Shown piece by piece: positions 50,118-63,156 of a stretch of 64,000 bases of DNA; the first letter of the stretch is position 1; every line of letters starts with the position of its first letter. The stretch spans positions 1,823,210 through 1,887,209 of the forward strand of contig CP133958.1 in NCBI GenBank assembly GCA_036251205.1, written 5' to 3'. The translations under genes were made by a program, and so were the position numbers. This DNA is from Orbaceae bacterium BiB (GTDB lineage Bacteria; Pseudomonadota; Gammaproteobacteria; Enterobacterales; Orbaceae). The notes under the pieces are model-generated. The model was given only the letters and a program-made list of their open reading frames with translations. It was not told the DNA's origin and did not search any database.

Positions 50118-50789
50118 ATGAAAATACTCATTACTGAAGATGATAGTTTATTACAAAAAGGGTTATATAGTGCGTTAACTGCTGAGGGCTTTGCCTGTGA
50201 GATTGCTGAAACGGGTAAACAAGCTAATCAGTTTATGACCATGTCGCAATTTAGTTTAGTGATCCTTGATTTAGGCCTACCAGATTGCGATGGCTTAGAA
50301 TTGCTGGCTTTGTGGCGTAAACAGAAAAACCCAATTCCTGTATTAATTCTCACTGCCCGTGATACGATCGAAGATCGAGTCGAAGGACTCGATCTAGGGG
50401 CCGATGATTACTTAATCAAACCTTTTGCATTAACTGAGCTATTAGCAAGAGTTAGAGCACTGATCCGTCGTAATCAAGGCCGTAGCGATAATCATATCAA
50501 TTGTGGGCCATTTTCACTTGATACAACTCAACAGCAAGTACAATTTAATCAAACCGTTATTCCATTAACCGCTAAAGAGTTTGCTATTTTAATGTGTTTA
50601 ATGAGTAAAGCAGAACAGCAAGTTCATCGTGATATTTTGCAAAATGATCTCTATAGCTGGAGTACCGATCCAAGTTCTAATGTATTAGAAGTTCATATCC
50701 ATAGTTTACGCCAAAAAATTGGTAAGCAATATATTCGTACCATTCGTGGCTACGGTTATCAATTTACCCTCGAATCGCTAACCGACTGA
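50118..50789 (+). CDS. pmrA: PmrA/BasR-like response regulator
   Basis: OmpR family, 223 residues. Receiver: ILITEDDSLLQKGL, phospho-Asp in LVILDLGLPDCDG, Lys in YLIKPFALTEL. Winged helix: PLTAKEFAILMCLM ... VLEVHIHSLRQKIG ... IRTIRGYGYQF. It lies between eptA and the sensor gene, the pmrCAB order, and a matching DNA box stands upstream of the operon. Confidence 0.87.
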   Translation: MKILITEDDSLLQKGLYSALTAEGFACEIAETGKQANQFMTMSQFSLVILDLGLPDCDGLELLALWRKQKNPIPVLILTARDTIEDRVEGLDLGADDYLIKPFALTELLARVRALIRRNQGRSDNHINCGPFSLDTTQQQVQFNQTVIPLTAKEFAILMCLMSKAEQQVHRDILQNDLYSWSTDPSSNVLEVHIHSLRQKIGKQYIRTIRGYGYQFTLESLTD

Positions 50790-50799
50790 GAAAAAATGT

Positions 50800-51888
50800 A
50801 TGCAAATAGTGCAAAAGCTGAATCAAATCCGATATAGCATCCGCTGGAACCTCTTTATTACCTTAGGTTTACTGATGCTAGTCTGTCAGATCATTACGGT
50901 CTTTTGGTTATGGCATGAAAGTAAAGAGCAAATCGATGTATTAGTTGATCTCACCTTAAGTAAAGAGATTACAGATAGTGTGGTGCATAAAGAAGAGATG
51001 GAGGCGATTTTTGCCTTACTCCTTTCAACATTTGTAATTATGTGTGTCACACTATTCCTTGCTTATAAAGCCATTAAGCGAATTACAAAACCATTAGAGT
51101 TATTGCAACAAGATTTATCGGCTCGTGCAGCAGAAAATCTAAATCCGATTCAATCATTAAGTGAAATGCGAGAAATAAAGTCAATTTCATCTGCGCTTAA
51201 TGGCTTATTTTATCGTCTGAATGAAACACTGCAACAAGAACGTTTATTCGCTGCAGATGTTGCTCATGAACTACGTACTCCATTAGCTGGAATTCGTCTA
51301 CATTTAGAGTTACTTGAACGAACAAAGCATATTCCTTGCCAAGAACTCATCGAACGAATTGATAGATTAGTCAATACCGTAGAACAGTTACTAACGCTGG
51401 CTAGGGCCAGCCAACGATTAATTACGAGCGATGATCAATCGATTAATTTTCAAAGTGATATTATCGGTTTACTGACCAACGAATTAACTGAAATGACGGC
51501 TCTGAAAGAGCAACAATTAATTTGGCATAACCCTGAAAAACCTATTATTTTTCGAGGTGATAAGATATTAATATGTCTACTTATCCGTAATTTAGTTGAA
51601 AATGCATCGCGTTATAGCCCAGAAAATAGCCAAATAATAATCAGTAGTTATAACTATAATGATAAACAAGTCATGCTTGAAGTTAAAGATGAAGGCATTG
51701 GCATTGATGAGAAAAAAATATCACAACTCACTGAAGCTTTTTTTAGGATGGACCGACGACATAAAGGTATTGGTCTAGGGTTAAGTATTGTGCATAGAAT
51801 AATTAAATTACATCAGGGACAGCTTATTTTGAAAAACCGTGATGATGGTCAACAAGGTACTGTTGTTCAATGTATTTTTAACTGTTAA
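50800..51888 (+). CDS. pmrB: PmrB/BasS-like sensor kinase
   Basis: 362 residues, close to E. coli BasS. Two transmembrane helices (about 16-39 and 68-89) flank a periplasmic loop of about 30 residues that contains an E-x-x-E run (KEEMEAIF), the type of motif that binds Fe(III) in PmrB. Then HAMP, FAADVAHELRTPLAGIRLH with the phospho-His, NLVENASRYSPE, DEGIGID and GIGLGLSIV. The ligand is inference. Confidence 0.86.
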   Translation: MQIVQKLNQIRYSIRWNLFITLGLLMLVCQIITVFWLWHESKEQIDVLVDLTLSKEITDSVVHKEEMEAIFALLLSTFVIMCVTLFLAYKAIKRITKPLELLQQDLSARAAENLNPIQSLSEMREIKSISSALNGLFYRLNETLQQERLFAADVAHELRTPLAGIRLHLELLERTKHIPCQELIERIDRLVNTVEQLLTLARASQRLITSDDQSINFQSDIIGLLTNELTEMTALKEQQLIWHNPEKPIIFRGDKILICLLIRNLVENASRYSPENSQIIISSYNYNDKQVMLEVKDEGIGIDEKKISQLTEAFFRMDRRHKGIGLGLSIVHRIIKLHQGQLILKNRDDGQQGTVVQCIFNC

Positions 51889-51901
51889 GCACCAACGATC
51901 A

Positions 51902-51934
51902 CAATAATCTCACATATATTATGTGAGATTATTG
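51902..51934. terminator. Perfect 15-bp hairpin between convergent pmrB and grpE
   Basis: CAATAATCTCACATA (51902-51916), TAT, then the exact reverse complement (51920-51934). It lies 13 bp after pmrB and 8 bp after the grpE stop and can serve both directions, though no clean T run follows. Confidence 0.65.
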
Positions 51935-51942
51935 ATTATTCA

Positions 51943-52524
51943 TTACTTCGCGACAATAACCATAGCTGGACGAATTAAACGACCATTAAGGGTATAACCT
52001 TTTTGAATGGTATTAACAATTTGCCCTGATTGATGATCTGGTGACTCAATCATCGTAATAGCCTGATGAAGCTCAGGATTGAGTTGACCTGATTCAGTTG
52101 AAACAACCTCAACACCAAATTTTTTAACTGTATCTAAAAACGATTTTAGTGTTAATTCTAAACCTTCAACTGTTGCTTTATGCTCAGGATTGGTTTTATC
52201 TGTTGACTCCAATGCTCTCTCTAAATTGTCAATAACGGGTAAAAGCTCATTAGAGAATTTTTCTAAAGCAAATTTATGCGCTTTTTCAACATCCAGCTCT
52301 ACACGTTTACGTACATTATCAATTTCCGCTCTAGCACGAACCATCGCTTCGCTTTCATTCTTTTTCGCGATTTGTAACTCTTTTTCTAACTCACTAATAC
52401 GATTATCTTTTTCTTTAATAATCGCATTAAGATCTAACTGCTGCTCGTTCTCTTGTTTCTCTGTCTCAGTATTATGATCCGATGCATCAGCTTTTATGTT
52501 AATATCTTCATTATGTTCAGCCAT
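51943..52524 (-). CDS. grpE: Nucleotide exchange factor GrpE
   Basis: The DnaK co-chaperone that releases ADP. A long acidic N-terminus and coiled coil ([21 protein letters not shown]) precede the core [31 protein letters not shown], and the beta domain ending [24 protein letters not shown] use the ATG at 52524 (MAEHNED, 193 residues) with a TTGGAG site, not the longer frame from 52545. No sigma-32 promoter was resolved. Confidence 0.95.
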   Translation of the reverse strand: MAEHNEDINIKADASDHNTETEKQENEQQLDLNAIIKEKDNRISELEKELQIAKKNESEAMVRARAEIDNVRKRVELDVEKAHKFALEKFSNELLPVIDNLERALESTDKTNPEHKATVEGLELTLKSFLDTVKKFGVEVVSTESGQLNPELHQAITMIESPDHQSGQIVNTIQKGYTLNGRLIRPAMVIVAK

Positions 52525-52666
52525 AACATACTCCAAAATTATCAAAAATTACTTCTTGTTTTAGGTATTATGGGGCTAAAATTTAATATTACAAGGCTGT
52601 CGCATCAACAAGAATAAGAAAAATGATTTTATTAATTTAAAATCAATCACTTAAAAGGATAATTTT

Positions 52667-53548
52667 ATGAACACACTATTTAATTGTATCGGATTAATTG
52701 GTGTACCAAGACAACCTGAAGCATTAGCAACACATGAAATGCTATATAATTGGTTAACAAAAAATAACTATCGAATTTTAGTTGAAAAAAAACTCCAAGA
52801 GCACTTATCTTTTCCTGTTTCAGAATACGCATCCTTAGATGAAATAGGGCAAAATGCCGAACTTGCTATCGTGATTGGCGGTGATGGCAACATGTTAAGG
52901 GCAGCTCGTTATTTATCTCATTATAATATTAAAATTATTGGTATAAATCGGGGTAATCTAGGATTTTTAACCGATATTACACCAGATAAAGCTATCGAAA
53001 GTTTATCGGATGTACTATCTGGAGAATATATCGATGACAGCCGATTTTTGCTTGAAGTCACCCTATATAATAATCGAGGGGAAAGTACGGTATCAAGCTT
53101 TGCTGTTAATGAAATTGTTTTGCATCCAAGCCAAGTTGCACATATGTTAGAGTATGAAGCGTATATTAATGATAAAAAAGCGTTTTCACAGCGCGCTGAC
53201 GGATTAATTATTTCGACTCCGACCGGCTCTACCGCTTATTCGCTCTCCGCGGGTGGACCAATCATTACACCTGAGCTTGATGCTTTTATTATGACCCCTA
53301 TGTTTCCTCACTCTTTATCGGCAAGACCATTAGTGATTAAAAGTGATAATTTAATTAAGGTTAAGTTTCCATCGACACAAGAAGAGCTACAAGTGGCCTG
53401 TGATAGTCAAATTATTTTAACTGCTAAGCCAACAGATGAAATATTGATTCGCCGAGCCCCTTACCAATTCAATCTAATTCATTCAGCACGTTACAATTAT
53501 TTTCGTAATTTATCGACTAAGTTGGGATGGTCTAAAAAATTATATTAA
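52667..53548 (+). CDS. nadK: NAD kinase
   Basis: ATP-dependent phosphorylation of NAD to NADP. Motifs: VIGGDGNMLRAAR (GGDG), GINRGNLGFLTDI, and the NAD loop DGLIISTPTGSTAYSLSAGGPI. 293 residues. Divergent from grpE, the E. coli arrangement. Confidence 0.96.
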   Translation: MNTLFNCIGLIGVPRQPEALATHEMLYNWLTKNNYRILVEKKLQEHLSFPVSEYASLDEIGQNAELAIVIGGDGNMLRAARYLSHYNIKIIGINRGNLGFLTDITPDKAIESLSDVLSGEYIDDSRFLLEVTLYNNRGESTVSSFAVNEIVLHPSQVAHMLEYEAYINDKKAFSQRADGLIISTPTGSTAYSLSAGGPIITPELDAFIMTPMFPHSLSARPLVIKSDNLIKVKFPSTQEELQVACDSQIILTAKPTDEILIRRAPYQFNLIHSARYNYFRNLSTKLGWSKKLY

Positions 53549-53572
53549 AAATGCGGCATAAGCCGCATTTTT
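53547..53572. terminator. Bidirectional terminator between nadK and xanP
   Basis: AAAAATGCGGC, ATAA, GCCGCATTTTT: an 11-bp perfect stem with T runs on both strands. It begins within the nadK stop codon and serves convergent xanP as well. Confidence 0.88.
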
Positions 53573-53590
53573 ATAAATACGATAAAATTA

Positions 53591-54940
53591 CTATTCTTTA
53601 TCTTCTGGGAAAAGAAAATTAAGAACAATTGCAGTCAAACCACCAGCAGCAATACCTGATGAGAATAGTGATTTAATCCAATCAGGCATAAATTGGAAAA
53701 TTTGAGGCTGTTGTGAAACGCCCAGACCAATACCTAATGACAACGCAATAATCATCATAGCTCGGCGATTAAGTGGAACTCTTGATACAATACGAACTCC
53801 TGATGCGGCAATAGTTCCAAACATAACTAATGTTGCTCCACCTAAAACAGGTTCAGGAATGTGTTGCACAAAACCACTCACTTGCGGGAATAAACCCAAT
53901 AAAACCAAAAAACTAGCCACAAAGTAACCGACGTAACGGCTAGCTACTCCAGTTAACTGAATCACACCGTTATTTTGACCAAAACAGGAGTTAGGGAAAG
54001 TATTAAATACAGCTGAAACAAAAGAGTTAAAACCATTTGCCAAAACACCACCTTTTAAACGCTTCATATAAAGTGGACCAGCTACAGGTTGTTCAGAGAC
54101 ATCTGACGTTGCAGTGATATCCCCAATCGTTTCCAATGATGTAATCAAAAAGACTAAAATAAATGGCAACAATAATCCCCAGTCGATACTTAAACCATAG
54201 TATAAGGGTGTTGGAATCATAATCGCATTTGACGATGGCTCTGTTGATTCAGGTAACATATTCAACCACCATGCCAGAGCATAACCGATAGCCATTGCAA
54301 TCACGAGTGAAGATAAGCGTAAATAGGCATTTTTCTGAATATTAAGAATAATAATAACCGACAGCACCACACCAGCTAATAATAGATTAATTGGAGCACC
54401 AAAAGTCCCATTTTGCATCGCTGCAAATCCACCACCTACCGAAGTTAAACCGACTTGAATAAGCGATAACCCGATAATCATCACAACAATACCGGAAACC
54501 AAAGGTGTAATGATTTTTTGTGCAAGGTGCAAAACACGAGACAAAATCATCTCAGTGAATGATCCTAACATCAAAGTACCAAACAGCGTTGCCATCATAA
54601 CATCAATACTGGCACCACCCGCTTTTAACGTTAAACCGCCGGCAATTACCGGTGCAACAAAATTAAAGCTAGTACCTTGAATGGATAAAAGTCCTGAACC
54701 AATAGGTCCCCAAGTGCGAATTTGAATTAATGATGCAACACCAGAGGCAAATAATGACATACTTATAACATGCTGAGTATCTTCTGCTGGTAATACTAAA
54801 CTTTGACAAATAATTAGAGCTGGAGTAATCACAGCAACAAACATTGCTAATAAATGTTGGAAAGCAGCAAAAAGGGTTTGTGGTAACGGGGGACGATCCT
54901 CTAATCGGTAGATTAGTTCACTCTTAGTTGAAGTTGACAT
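53591..54940 (-). CDS. xanP: Xanthine permease XanP (NCS2 family)
   Basis: A 449-residue proton symporter of the nucleobase-ascorbate family with 14 transmembrane segments. N-terminal [29 protein letters not shown], substrate segments [29 protein letters not shown] and [20 protein letters not shown] are close to E. coli XanP as remembered. I looked for a purine riboswitch in the 185 bp upstream and saw none. Confidence 0.9.
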   Translation of the reverse strand: MSTSTKSELIYRLEDRPPLPQTLFAAFQHLLAMFVAVITPALIICQSLVLPAEDTQHVISMSLFASGVASLIQIRTWGPIGSGLLSIQGTSFNFVAPVIAGGLTLKAGGASIDVMMATLFGTLMLGSFTEMILSRVLHLAQKIITPLVSGIVVMIIGLSLIQVGLTSVGGGFAAMQNGTFGAPINLLLAGVVLSVIIILNIQKNAYLRLSSLVIAMAIGYALAWWLNMLPESTEPSSNAIMIPTPLYYGLSIDWGLLLPFILVFLITSLETIGDITATSDVSEQPVAGPLYMKRLKGGVLANGFNSFVSAVFNTFPNSCFGQNNGVIQLTGVASRYVGYFVASFLVLLGLFPQVSGFVQHIPEPVLGGATLVMFGTIAASGVRIVSRVPLNRRAMMIIALSLGIGLGVSQQPQIFQFMPDWIKSLFSSGIAAGGLTAIVLNFLFPEDKE

Positions 54941-55073
54941 AAAATAAAAATAATCGCTGATTTAACAGGCAATGGATTATAAATTCTTTCAGATGAATTA
55001 GCTACTAATTTATCAACGAGTTATGAAAGACCGAATAATTTTATAGATAAATAATGGGAGAGGATCGAATATC

Positions 55074-55108
55074 TAAAAAAATTATCGCACTCTTATAAGT
55101 GCGATAAT
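55074..55108 (-). terminator. Terminator of the atp operon
   Basis: On the minus strand ATTATCGCACT, TATAAG loop, AGTGCGATAAT (55108 down to 55081), followed by seven T. It lies 18 bp after atpC. Confidence 0.88.
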
Positions 55109-55125
55109 AATTAGTATACCGTCAA

Positions 55126-55548
55126 TTAACGATTTCGACGCGTTAAATCAATAACACGTAATTTCGCTAACGCTTTGGAAAGCTCAGCTGATGCTTGAGC
55201 AAATGTCATATCGTTAGATGGGTTTCTAATACGTTCTTCAGCTTGTCTCACAGCGTCTTGCGCTTTAGCTTCATCGAGATCTTCACCACGAATTGCTGTA
55301 TCAGCTAAAATCGTTACTGTCGTTGGCTGAACCTCTAAAATCCCACCAGAAAGATAGATAAACTCTTCATCACCATTCGATTTAACAATTCCGACCATTC
55401 CAGGCTTAATTGTTGTTAACAATGGCGTATGGCCAGGATAAATCCCGAGCTCACCTTCACTACCGGTCACTCTAATTCGCTGAACATCACCTGAAAACAG
55501 ATGAGATTCAGCACTAACAACTTCTAGTTGATAGGAAGTTAGTGCCAT
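55126..55548 (-). CDS. atpC: ATP synthase epsilon subunit
   Basis: 140 residues: N-terminal beta sandwich ([39 protein letters not shown]) and C-terminal helical hairpin. Part of the F1 central stalk and an inhibitor of hydrolysis. Last gene of the operon, 24 bp after atpD. Confidence 0.97.
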   Translation of the reverse strand: MALTSYQLEVVSAESHLFSGDVQRIRVTGSEGELGIYPGHTPLLTTIKPGMVGIVKSNGDEEFIYLSGGILEVQPTTVTILADTAIRGEDLDEAKAQDAVRQAEERIRNPSNDMTFAQASAELSKALAKLRVIDLTRRNR

Positions 55549-55572
55549 AATGATCTCCGTTCACTTAATCTC

Positions 55573-56973
<1,401 letters not shown>

Positions 56974-57026
56974 TTATAACTTAATATAACCGCTGATAGT
57001 CTTTAATCTATCAACGCGACTTAACG

Positions 57027-57896
57027 TTAACTCGAAACAGCTGATGCTCCAGACACGATATCAATCAACTCATTAGTGATTGCACCTTGTCGAGCTTTGT
57101 TATAGACAATTTGTAAATCATTAATTAGATTTGCACCATTATCTGTAGCTGCTTTCATTGCTACCATTCTTGCTGCCTGCTCACTTGCTAAGTTTTCAAC
57201 AACAGCTTGATAAACCTGAGACTCAATATAACGTCGTAACATTACATCAAGTAATGCTTCAGCATCAGGTTCATAGATATAATCCCAAGCTTTATCTTGT
57301 AACTCGTTATCTTCTGATGGCGGCAGTGGAATTAACTGTTGTACTATTGGTTTTTGTGACATCGTATTGATAAATTTATTTGTCACAATATATAAACGAT
57401 CGATTTCACCATTATCATACGCTTCCAACATCGTTTTAACCGGCCCAATCAAATTAGATAGAGAGGGTTCATCACCCATACCTGTTACTTGTGTCAGAAT
57501 ATTCGCTTTTACTGATGAAAAGAACGATACGCCTCTTGAACCAATTAATGCAACGTCAGACTCCACACCTTTAGCTTGCCAATCATTCATATCAGCTAGC
57601 ACGGTTTTAAATAAATTAATATTTAAACCACCACATAAACCACGATCAGTTGAAATAATCAAGTAGCCTACACGTTTTACATCCCTAGTTTCTAAATAGG
57701 GATGTTTAACACTTGAATGAGCTAACGCTAAATGTCCAATTACTTTACGAATCAACTCTGCATAAGGACGACTTGCAGCCATTCTATCTTGCGTTTTACG
57801 CATTTTAGAATTAGCAACCATCTCCATCGCTTTAGTAATCTTTTGTGTACTTTGAATACTTGCGATTTTCGTTCTTATCTCTTTTGCATTAGCCAT
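57027..57896 (-). CDS. atpG: ATP synthase gamma subunit
   Basis: The central rotor shaft. N-terminal helix [23 protein letters not shown] and C-terminal [39 protein letters not shown] form the coiled coil; DRGLCGGLN is typical. 289 residues. Confidence 0.98.
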   Translation of the reverse strand: MANAKEIRTKIASIQSTQKITKAMEMVANSKMRKTQDRMAASRPYAELIRKVIGHLALAHSSVKHPYLETRDVKRVGYLIISTDRGLCGGLNINLFKTVLADMNDWQAKGVESDVALIGSRGVSFFSSVKANILTQVTGMGDEPSLSNLIGPVKTMLEAYDNGEIDRLYIVTNKFINTMSQKPIVQQLIPLPPSEDNELQDKAWDYIYEPDAEALLDVMLRRYIESQVYQAVVENLASEQAARMVAMKAATDNGANLINDLQIVYNKARQGAITNELIDIVSGASAVSS

Positions 57897-57922
57897 TTAT
57901 CACCTCTTGTCACTTACACGAA

Positions 57923-59464
57923 TTACCATGTTTGCGTTGATTTAAAGCTATCTAAGATATCTTTTAGCTGTTTCTCAACATCGTCATTGTAATTACCAGT
58001 GTCTGCAAGCTCTTTCATGAAATCAGCATATTGGCTATGTGCATAAGAAAGTAACGCAGCCTCAAAAGGCAACACTTTCTCAAGTACAACATCTTGTAAA
58101 TAACCACGCTCTACGGCATATAAAACCAGAGCTTGTTCTGCAACAGTCATTGGTGAATACTGTTTCTGTTTTAACAGTTCAGTTACTTTCTCACCATGGC
58201 TTAATTGATTTCGAGTTGCTTCATCCAAGTCAGAGGCAAACTGAGAAAACGCCGCTAATTCACGATATTGTGCAAGTGCGGTACGAATACCACCTGACAA
58301 TTTTTTCATTACTTTAGTTTGCGCAGCACCACCAACACGAGATACCGAGATACCAGGGTTAACCGCAGGACGAATACCTGAGTTAAATAAATTGGTTTCT
58401 AAGAAAATCTGACCATCAGTAATTGAAATTACGTTAGTTGGTACGAATGCTGATACGTCTCCAGCCTGAGTTTCAATAATTGGCAATGCCGTTAATGAAC
58501 CCGTTTTACCTTTAACTTCACCCTTAGTGAACTCTTCAACATATTCAGCATTAACACGCGCTGCACGTTCAAGTAAACGTGAGTGTAAATAGAATACGTC
58601 ACCAGGATAAGCTTCGCGTCCAGGTGGACGACGAAGTAATAATGAAATTTGACGATATGCGACAGCTTGTTTAGATAAATCATCATAAACAACAAGTGCA
58701 TCTTGTCCGCGATCACGGAAATATTCACCCATTGCACAACCAGCATAAGGCGCTAAATATTGTAATGCCGCTGATTCTGATGCTGATGCAACAACAACGA
58801 TAGTATTTTTTAATGCACCATGCTCTTCAAGCTTACGTACAACGTTAGCAATTGTTGATTGTTTTTGACCAATCGCTACGTAAATACATTTTACGCCTGA
58901 ATGACGTTGGTTAATGATTGCATCGACAGCTAATGCTGTTTTACCTGTTTGACGGTCACCGATAATTAACTCACGTTGACCACGTCCAATTGGAATCATT
59001 GAGTCAACCGCTTTATAACCGGTTTGCATCGCCTGATCAACAGATTTTCTATCAATAACACCTGGTGCAACGACTTCAACAGGAGAGAATCCATCATGTT
59101 GAACTGCACCTTTACCATCAATTGGTTCACCTAATGTATTAATAACACGTCCAAGTAGGCCATCACCAACTGGTACTTGTAAAATACGACCGGTACATTG
59201 AACTTTCATCCCTTCGGCAAGATCTTCGAATGGACCCATTACTACCGCACCTACAGAATCGCGTTCTAAGTTAAGTGCCATTGCATAACGGTTGTTAGGT
59301 AATGCAATCATTTCACCTTGCATAACCTCAGTTAATCCATGAATACGAAGAATACCATCGCTTACCGAGATGATCGTCCCTTCGCTGTGAGCTTCACTCA
59401 CAACATTGAACTGAGCAATTCGCTCTTTAATTAGTTCACTTATTTCAGTTGAATTTAGCTGCAT
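57923..59464 (-). CDS. atpA: ATP synthase alpha subunit
   Basis: The non-catalytic F1 nucleotide-binding subunit. [15 protein letters not shown] (P-loop), [32 protein letters not shown], and the arginine-finger region near ISVSRVGG. 513 residues, the E. coli length. Confidence 0.98.
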   Translation of the reverse strand: MQLNSTEISELIKERIAQFNVVSEAHSEGTIISVSDGILRIHGLTEVMQGEMIALPNNRYAMALNLERDSVGAVVMGPFEDLAEGMKVQCTGRILQVPVGDGLLGRVINTLGEPIDGKGAVQHDGFSPVEVVAPGVIDRKSVDQAMQTGYKAVDSMIPIGRGQRELIIGDRQTGKTALAVDAIINQRHSGVKCIYVAIGQKQSTIANVVRKLEEHGALKNTIVVVASASESAALQYLAPYAGCAMGEYFRDRGQDALVVYDDLSKQAVAYRQISLLLRRPPGREAYPGDVFYLHSRLLERAARVNAEYVEEFTKGEVKGKTGSLTALPIIETQAGDVSAFVPTNVISITDGQIFLETNLFNSGIRPAVNPGISVSRVGGAAQTKVMKKLSGGIRTALAQYRELAAFSQFASDLDEATRNQLSHGEKVTELLKQKQYSPMTVAEQALVLYAVERGYLQDVVLEKVLPFEAALLSYAHSQYADFMKELADTGNYNDDVEKQLKDILDSFKSTQTW

Positions 59465-59475
59465 TATCAGTCCCC

Positions 59476-60009
59476 TTAAGACTGTAGAGCGTCGCTTAAA
59501 CGATTAAGCCGCCCTCTGATACTACTATCAATAACCATATCACCCGTACGAATAATAAACCCAGAAATAATCGACTTATCAATATGGCATTTCAGATTTA
59601 CTTTTCGAGATAAACGTTGTTCGACGGCTGTAGAAATTTTACTAAGTTGTTCGGCGGTTAGCTCTACTGCTGAAATAACATCAACATCTGCAGCAGAGGC
59701 TTTTTCTAAACAGTACTGTTGAAAAAGCACAAACACTTCTGGCAATAAAGCGAGACGCTTATTTTCAGCCATGATCTTAATAAAATTAGCACTATATTCA
59801 TCAAGCACATCTTTACAGATATTGATGAATAATTGTGCAATAGCATCGGGTTTCATATCGGATGTCAAAATACTTCTAATTTGCTCATCCTTACTGACTT
59901 CAGATGTTAATACCAACATCTTTTGCCAAGACTCAATACTATTATGCTCTACAGCAAAATCGAAAGCAGCTTTAGCATAAGGGCGAGCAATTGTAATTAA
60001 GTCAGCCAT
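59476..60009 (-). CDS. atpH: ATP synthase delta subunit
   Basis: A peripheral stalk protein joining F1 to subunit b. 177 residues with [21 protein letters not shown] at the start and [25 protein letters not shown] near the end. 11 bp before atpA. Confidence 0.96.
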   Translation of the reverse strand: MADLITIARPYAKAAFDFAVEHNSIESWQKMLVLTSEVSKDEQIRSILTSDMKPDAIAQLFINICKDVLDEYSANFIKIMAENKRLALLPEVFVLFQQYCLEKASAADVDVISAVELTAEQLSKISTAVEQRLSRKVNLKCHIDKSIISGFIIRTGDMVIDSSIRGRLNRLSDALQS

Positions 60010-60022
60010 TGCTCAATACTCC

Positions 60023-60493
60023 TTATAGTTTAGCTACGAGTTTATCAATGATGTCGCTATTTGCGGCCTCATTAACAGTACGTTCAATAATTTTTTCTGC
60101 ACCCGCAATTGCAAGTGTAGCAACTTGTTGTCTTAACTCTTCTCGAGCACGCTTACGTTCAGCTTCAACTTCTGCTAGACCTTGATTAACAATTCGCTCT
60201 CTTTCACGATTTGCTTCTTGTTGTGCCTCATCAAGAATAGCTGCTTTACGTTTATTCGCTTGCTCAATTATTGCATTAGCCTCAACCTTCGCTTGTTGCA
60301 TAATTTCAGATGTATTTGCTTTGGCTAATTCCAAATCTTTTTTTGCTGCTTCTGCTGAATTTAAGCCATCTGCGATCTCTTTTTGGCGTTTTTCGATCGC
60401 ACTCATAACTGGTGGCCATACAAACTTCATACAGAACCAAACAAACAATACAAATGTAATTGCTTGGCCGAGGAGTGTTGCATTCATATTCAT
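60023..60493 (-). CDS. atpF: ATP synthase b subunit
   Basis: 156 residues: N-terminal transmembrane helix ([21 protein letters not shown]) followed by a long charged coiled coil ([26 protein letters not shown] ...). It forms the peripheral stalk dimer. Confidence 0.97.
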   Translation of the reverse strand: MNMNATLLGQAITFVLFVWFCMKFVWPPVMSAIEKRQKEIADGLNSAEAAKKDLELAKANTSEIMQQAKVEANAIIEQANKRKAAILDEAQQEANRERERIVNQGLAEVEAERKRAREELRQQVATLAIAGAEKIIERTVNEAANSDIIDKLVAKL

Positions 60494-60528
60494 GAGACAA
60501 TTCCTCTTAATTCTTTATCTAACAATTA

Positions 60529-61608
<1,080 letters not shown>

Positions 61609-61674
61609 TTACTTATCCCAAATCTAGATAACTTATGAAAGGAATAAACAATCGTTCTAATAATTAGACCTTAT

Positions 61675-61705
61675 ATTTTAACCCCATTTACCCTAAGCAA
61701 GTCAA
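61675..61705 (-). promoter_or_regulatory. Putative atp operon promoter
   Basis: On the minus strand TTGACT (61705 down to 61700), 19 bp, TAAAAT (61680 down to 61675), about 100 bp before atpB. The spacing is longer than ideal. Confidence 0.35.
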
Positions 61706-61736
61706 CAACAGATTAATAAAAACCTAAATTAGCACA

Positions 61737-61763
61737 CAAATCATCAAATTCTTTGATGATTTG
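61737..61763 (-). terminator. Perfect 12-bp hairpin between tilS and atpB
   Basis: CAAATCATCAAA (61737-61748), TTC, then the exact reverse complement (61752-61763). It lies 68 bp after the tilS stop. The T run comes 14 bases later on the minus strand, so it is an imperfect terminator candidate. Confidence 0.5.
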
Positions 61764-61831
61764 GATAAATATTGTTCGCTAGAGATTGTTATTATTATAA
61801 AGTAAATAAATTGATTAGATAAGTTAAAAAT

Positions 61832-63151
61832 TTAACGGTCTGTTAGCAAAAAACTTATCTGATCACCGTGTCCTTGCTCTGTTACAAAAACACCAACCGC
61901 TGTTATCAGTATTTCATTATAAAAAACAAGTGGAGTACGAGTACGCATCCATGGCGGAACACTTTTTTCTTGCCATATTTTTTTGATCGACCGCGACCCC
62001 TGTCGCCCAACAATACTCAACATGCCTTGAACATTAAAACGAATAGAGACCGATTCATGAGGCAGCGGTAACCGGCAATTATTTACAGATGCACTCATAA
62101 TGGACAATTGTCCTACGCTATCAGGTAATATTAAGGTATTTTTGAGATCCCAATCAATGATAATAGACTGTAAATCTTGGTATTGTGGCAATAAATAAAG
62201 ACGGTGCTGATAACGTCTAACTTGCCGATTAGCTAACATAAATAGCGGATTACTATCTTCCCTTGCTAATACGACAGTTTGCCAAATAATATCAAGCTGT
62301 TTGCGACTAGGCATGATTATTTGATGAAGCTTGAACCACATCCGCAATAAAGCATTACGCTTAGCGATAGATACACTCAACAATGGGGGAATGGATAGAC
62401 TTTTCTGTTCATCAACCATTTGATGAAACGCATCAACAAGCAGCTCTTCAACCAATTGTTGCTGTTCCTGACAAAGTTCAGCACTTCTTGCTACCATTTG
62501 ATTAAAATGAGGCCAGCGTTGATTTAAGAGTGGTAATACATGAAGGCGCAGAAAATTTCGGTCATAGTGATCATCTTGATTACTTTCATCTTCAATCCAA
62601 GCTAGCTCATAACTTTTGGCATATTGCTCAATTTGAGCGCGAGTAATAGTTAATAGTGGACGTAAGAGTGGAATATCGTTTAGGTCTGATATTTCAGCCA
62701 TAGCAGATAACCCGGTTGGACCACTCCCTCGTTTTAACGCTAAGAAAAAAGTTTCACTTTGATCATCTAAATGCTGAGCGGTACATAATATAGTATCAGT
62801 AGCAAGATACTGACTCATTGCGCAATAACGTGCTTTTCTAGCTTGTTCCTCAATATTACCCAGCTCAAGATCTAAGGTAACTTTTTCAATAAGACAAGGA
62901 ATTTGCCAATTTAAACATTGTTGCTGACAGTGGTTAGCCCAACTATCAGCATTTTGACTGATGCCATGATGAATATAAATCGCTCTAAGCTGTAAATCTG
63001 GCAGATATTGTTGCTTTATTATAGTTAATGCATGTAATAAAACGGTAGAATCCGCCCCACCACTATAAGCAACAAGTAAATCACGATGCGCACCTATTTT
63101 ATTGCGCACAATATTTTGTACAGCTAATTGAATTGCCAGTTGTCTATCCAT
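61832..63151 (-). CDS. tilS: tRNA(Ile)-lysidine synthase TilS
   Basis: This essential enzyme converts C34 of tRNA-Ile(CAU) to lysidine. PP-loop AYSGGADSTVLLHAL, HIDDQ-type segment CTAQHLDDQSETFFLALKRGSG and LRPLLTITRAQIEQYA. The C-terminal domains continue to residue 439. It ends 5 bp into the gap from metC and is probably cotranscribed with it. Confidence 0.95.
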   Translation of the reverse strand: MDRQLAIQLAVQNIVRNKIGAHRDLLVAYSGGADSTVLLHALTIIKQQYLPDLQLRAIYIHHGISQNADSWANHCQQQCLNWQIPCLIEKVTLDLELGNIEEQARKARYCAMSQYLATDTILCTAQHLDDQSETFFLALKRGSGPTGLSAMAEISDLNDIPLLRPLLTITRAQIEQYAKSYELAWIEDESNQDDHYDRNFLRLHVLPLLNQRWPHFNQMVARSAELCQEQQQLVEELLVDAFHQMVDEQKSLSIPPLLSVSIAKRNALLRMWFKLHQIIMPSRKQLDIIWQTVVLAREDSNPLFMLANRQVRRYQHRLYLLPQYQDLQSIIIDWDLKNTLILPDSVGQLSIMSASVNNCRLPLPHESVSIRFNVQGMLSIVGRQGSRSIKKIWQEKSVPPWMRTRTPLVFYNEILITAVGVFVTEQGHGDQISFLLTDR

Positions 63152-63156
63152 CTTTA

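Noticed and set aside
54941..55073. Purine riboswitch in front of xanP
   Set aside because: I could not find the conserved three-way junction segments; the region is AT-rich with no matching pairings.
57367..57992. Plus-strand frames inside atpG and atpA
   Set aside because: Antisense shadows of conserved ATP synthase genes.
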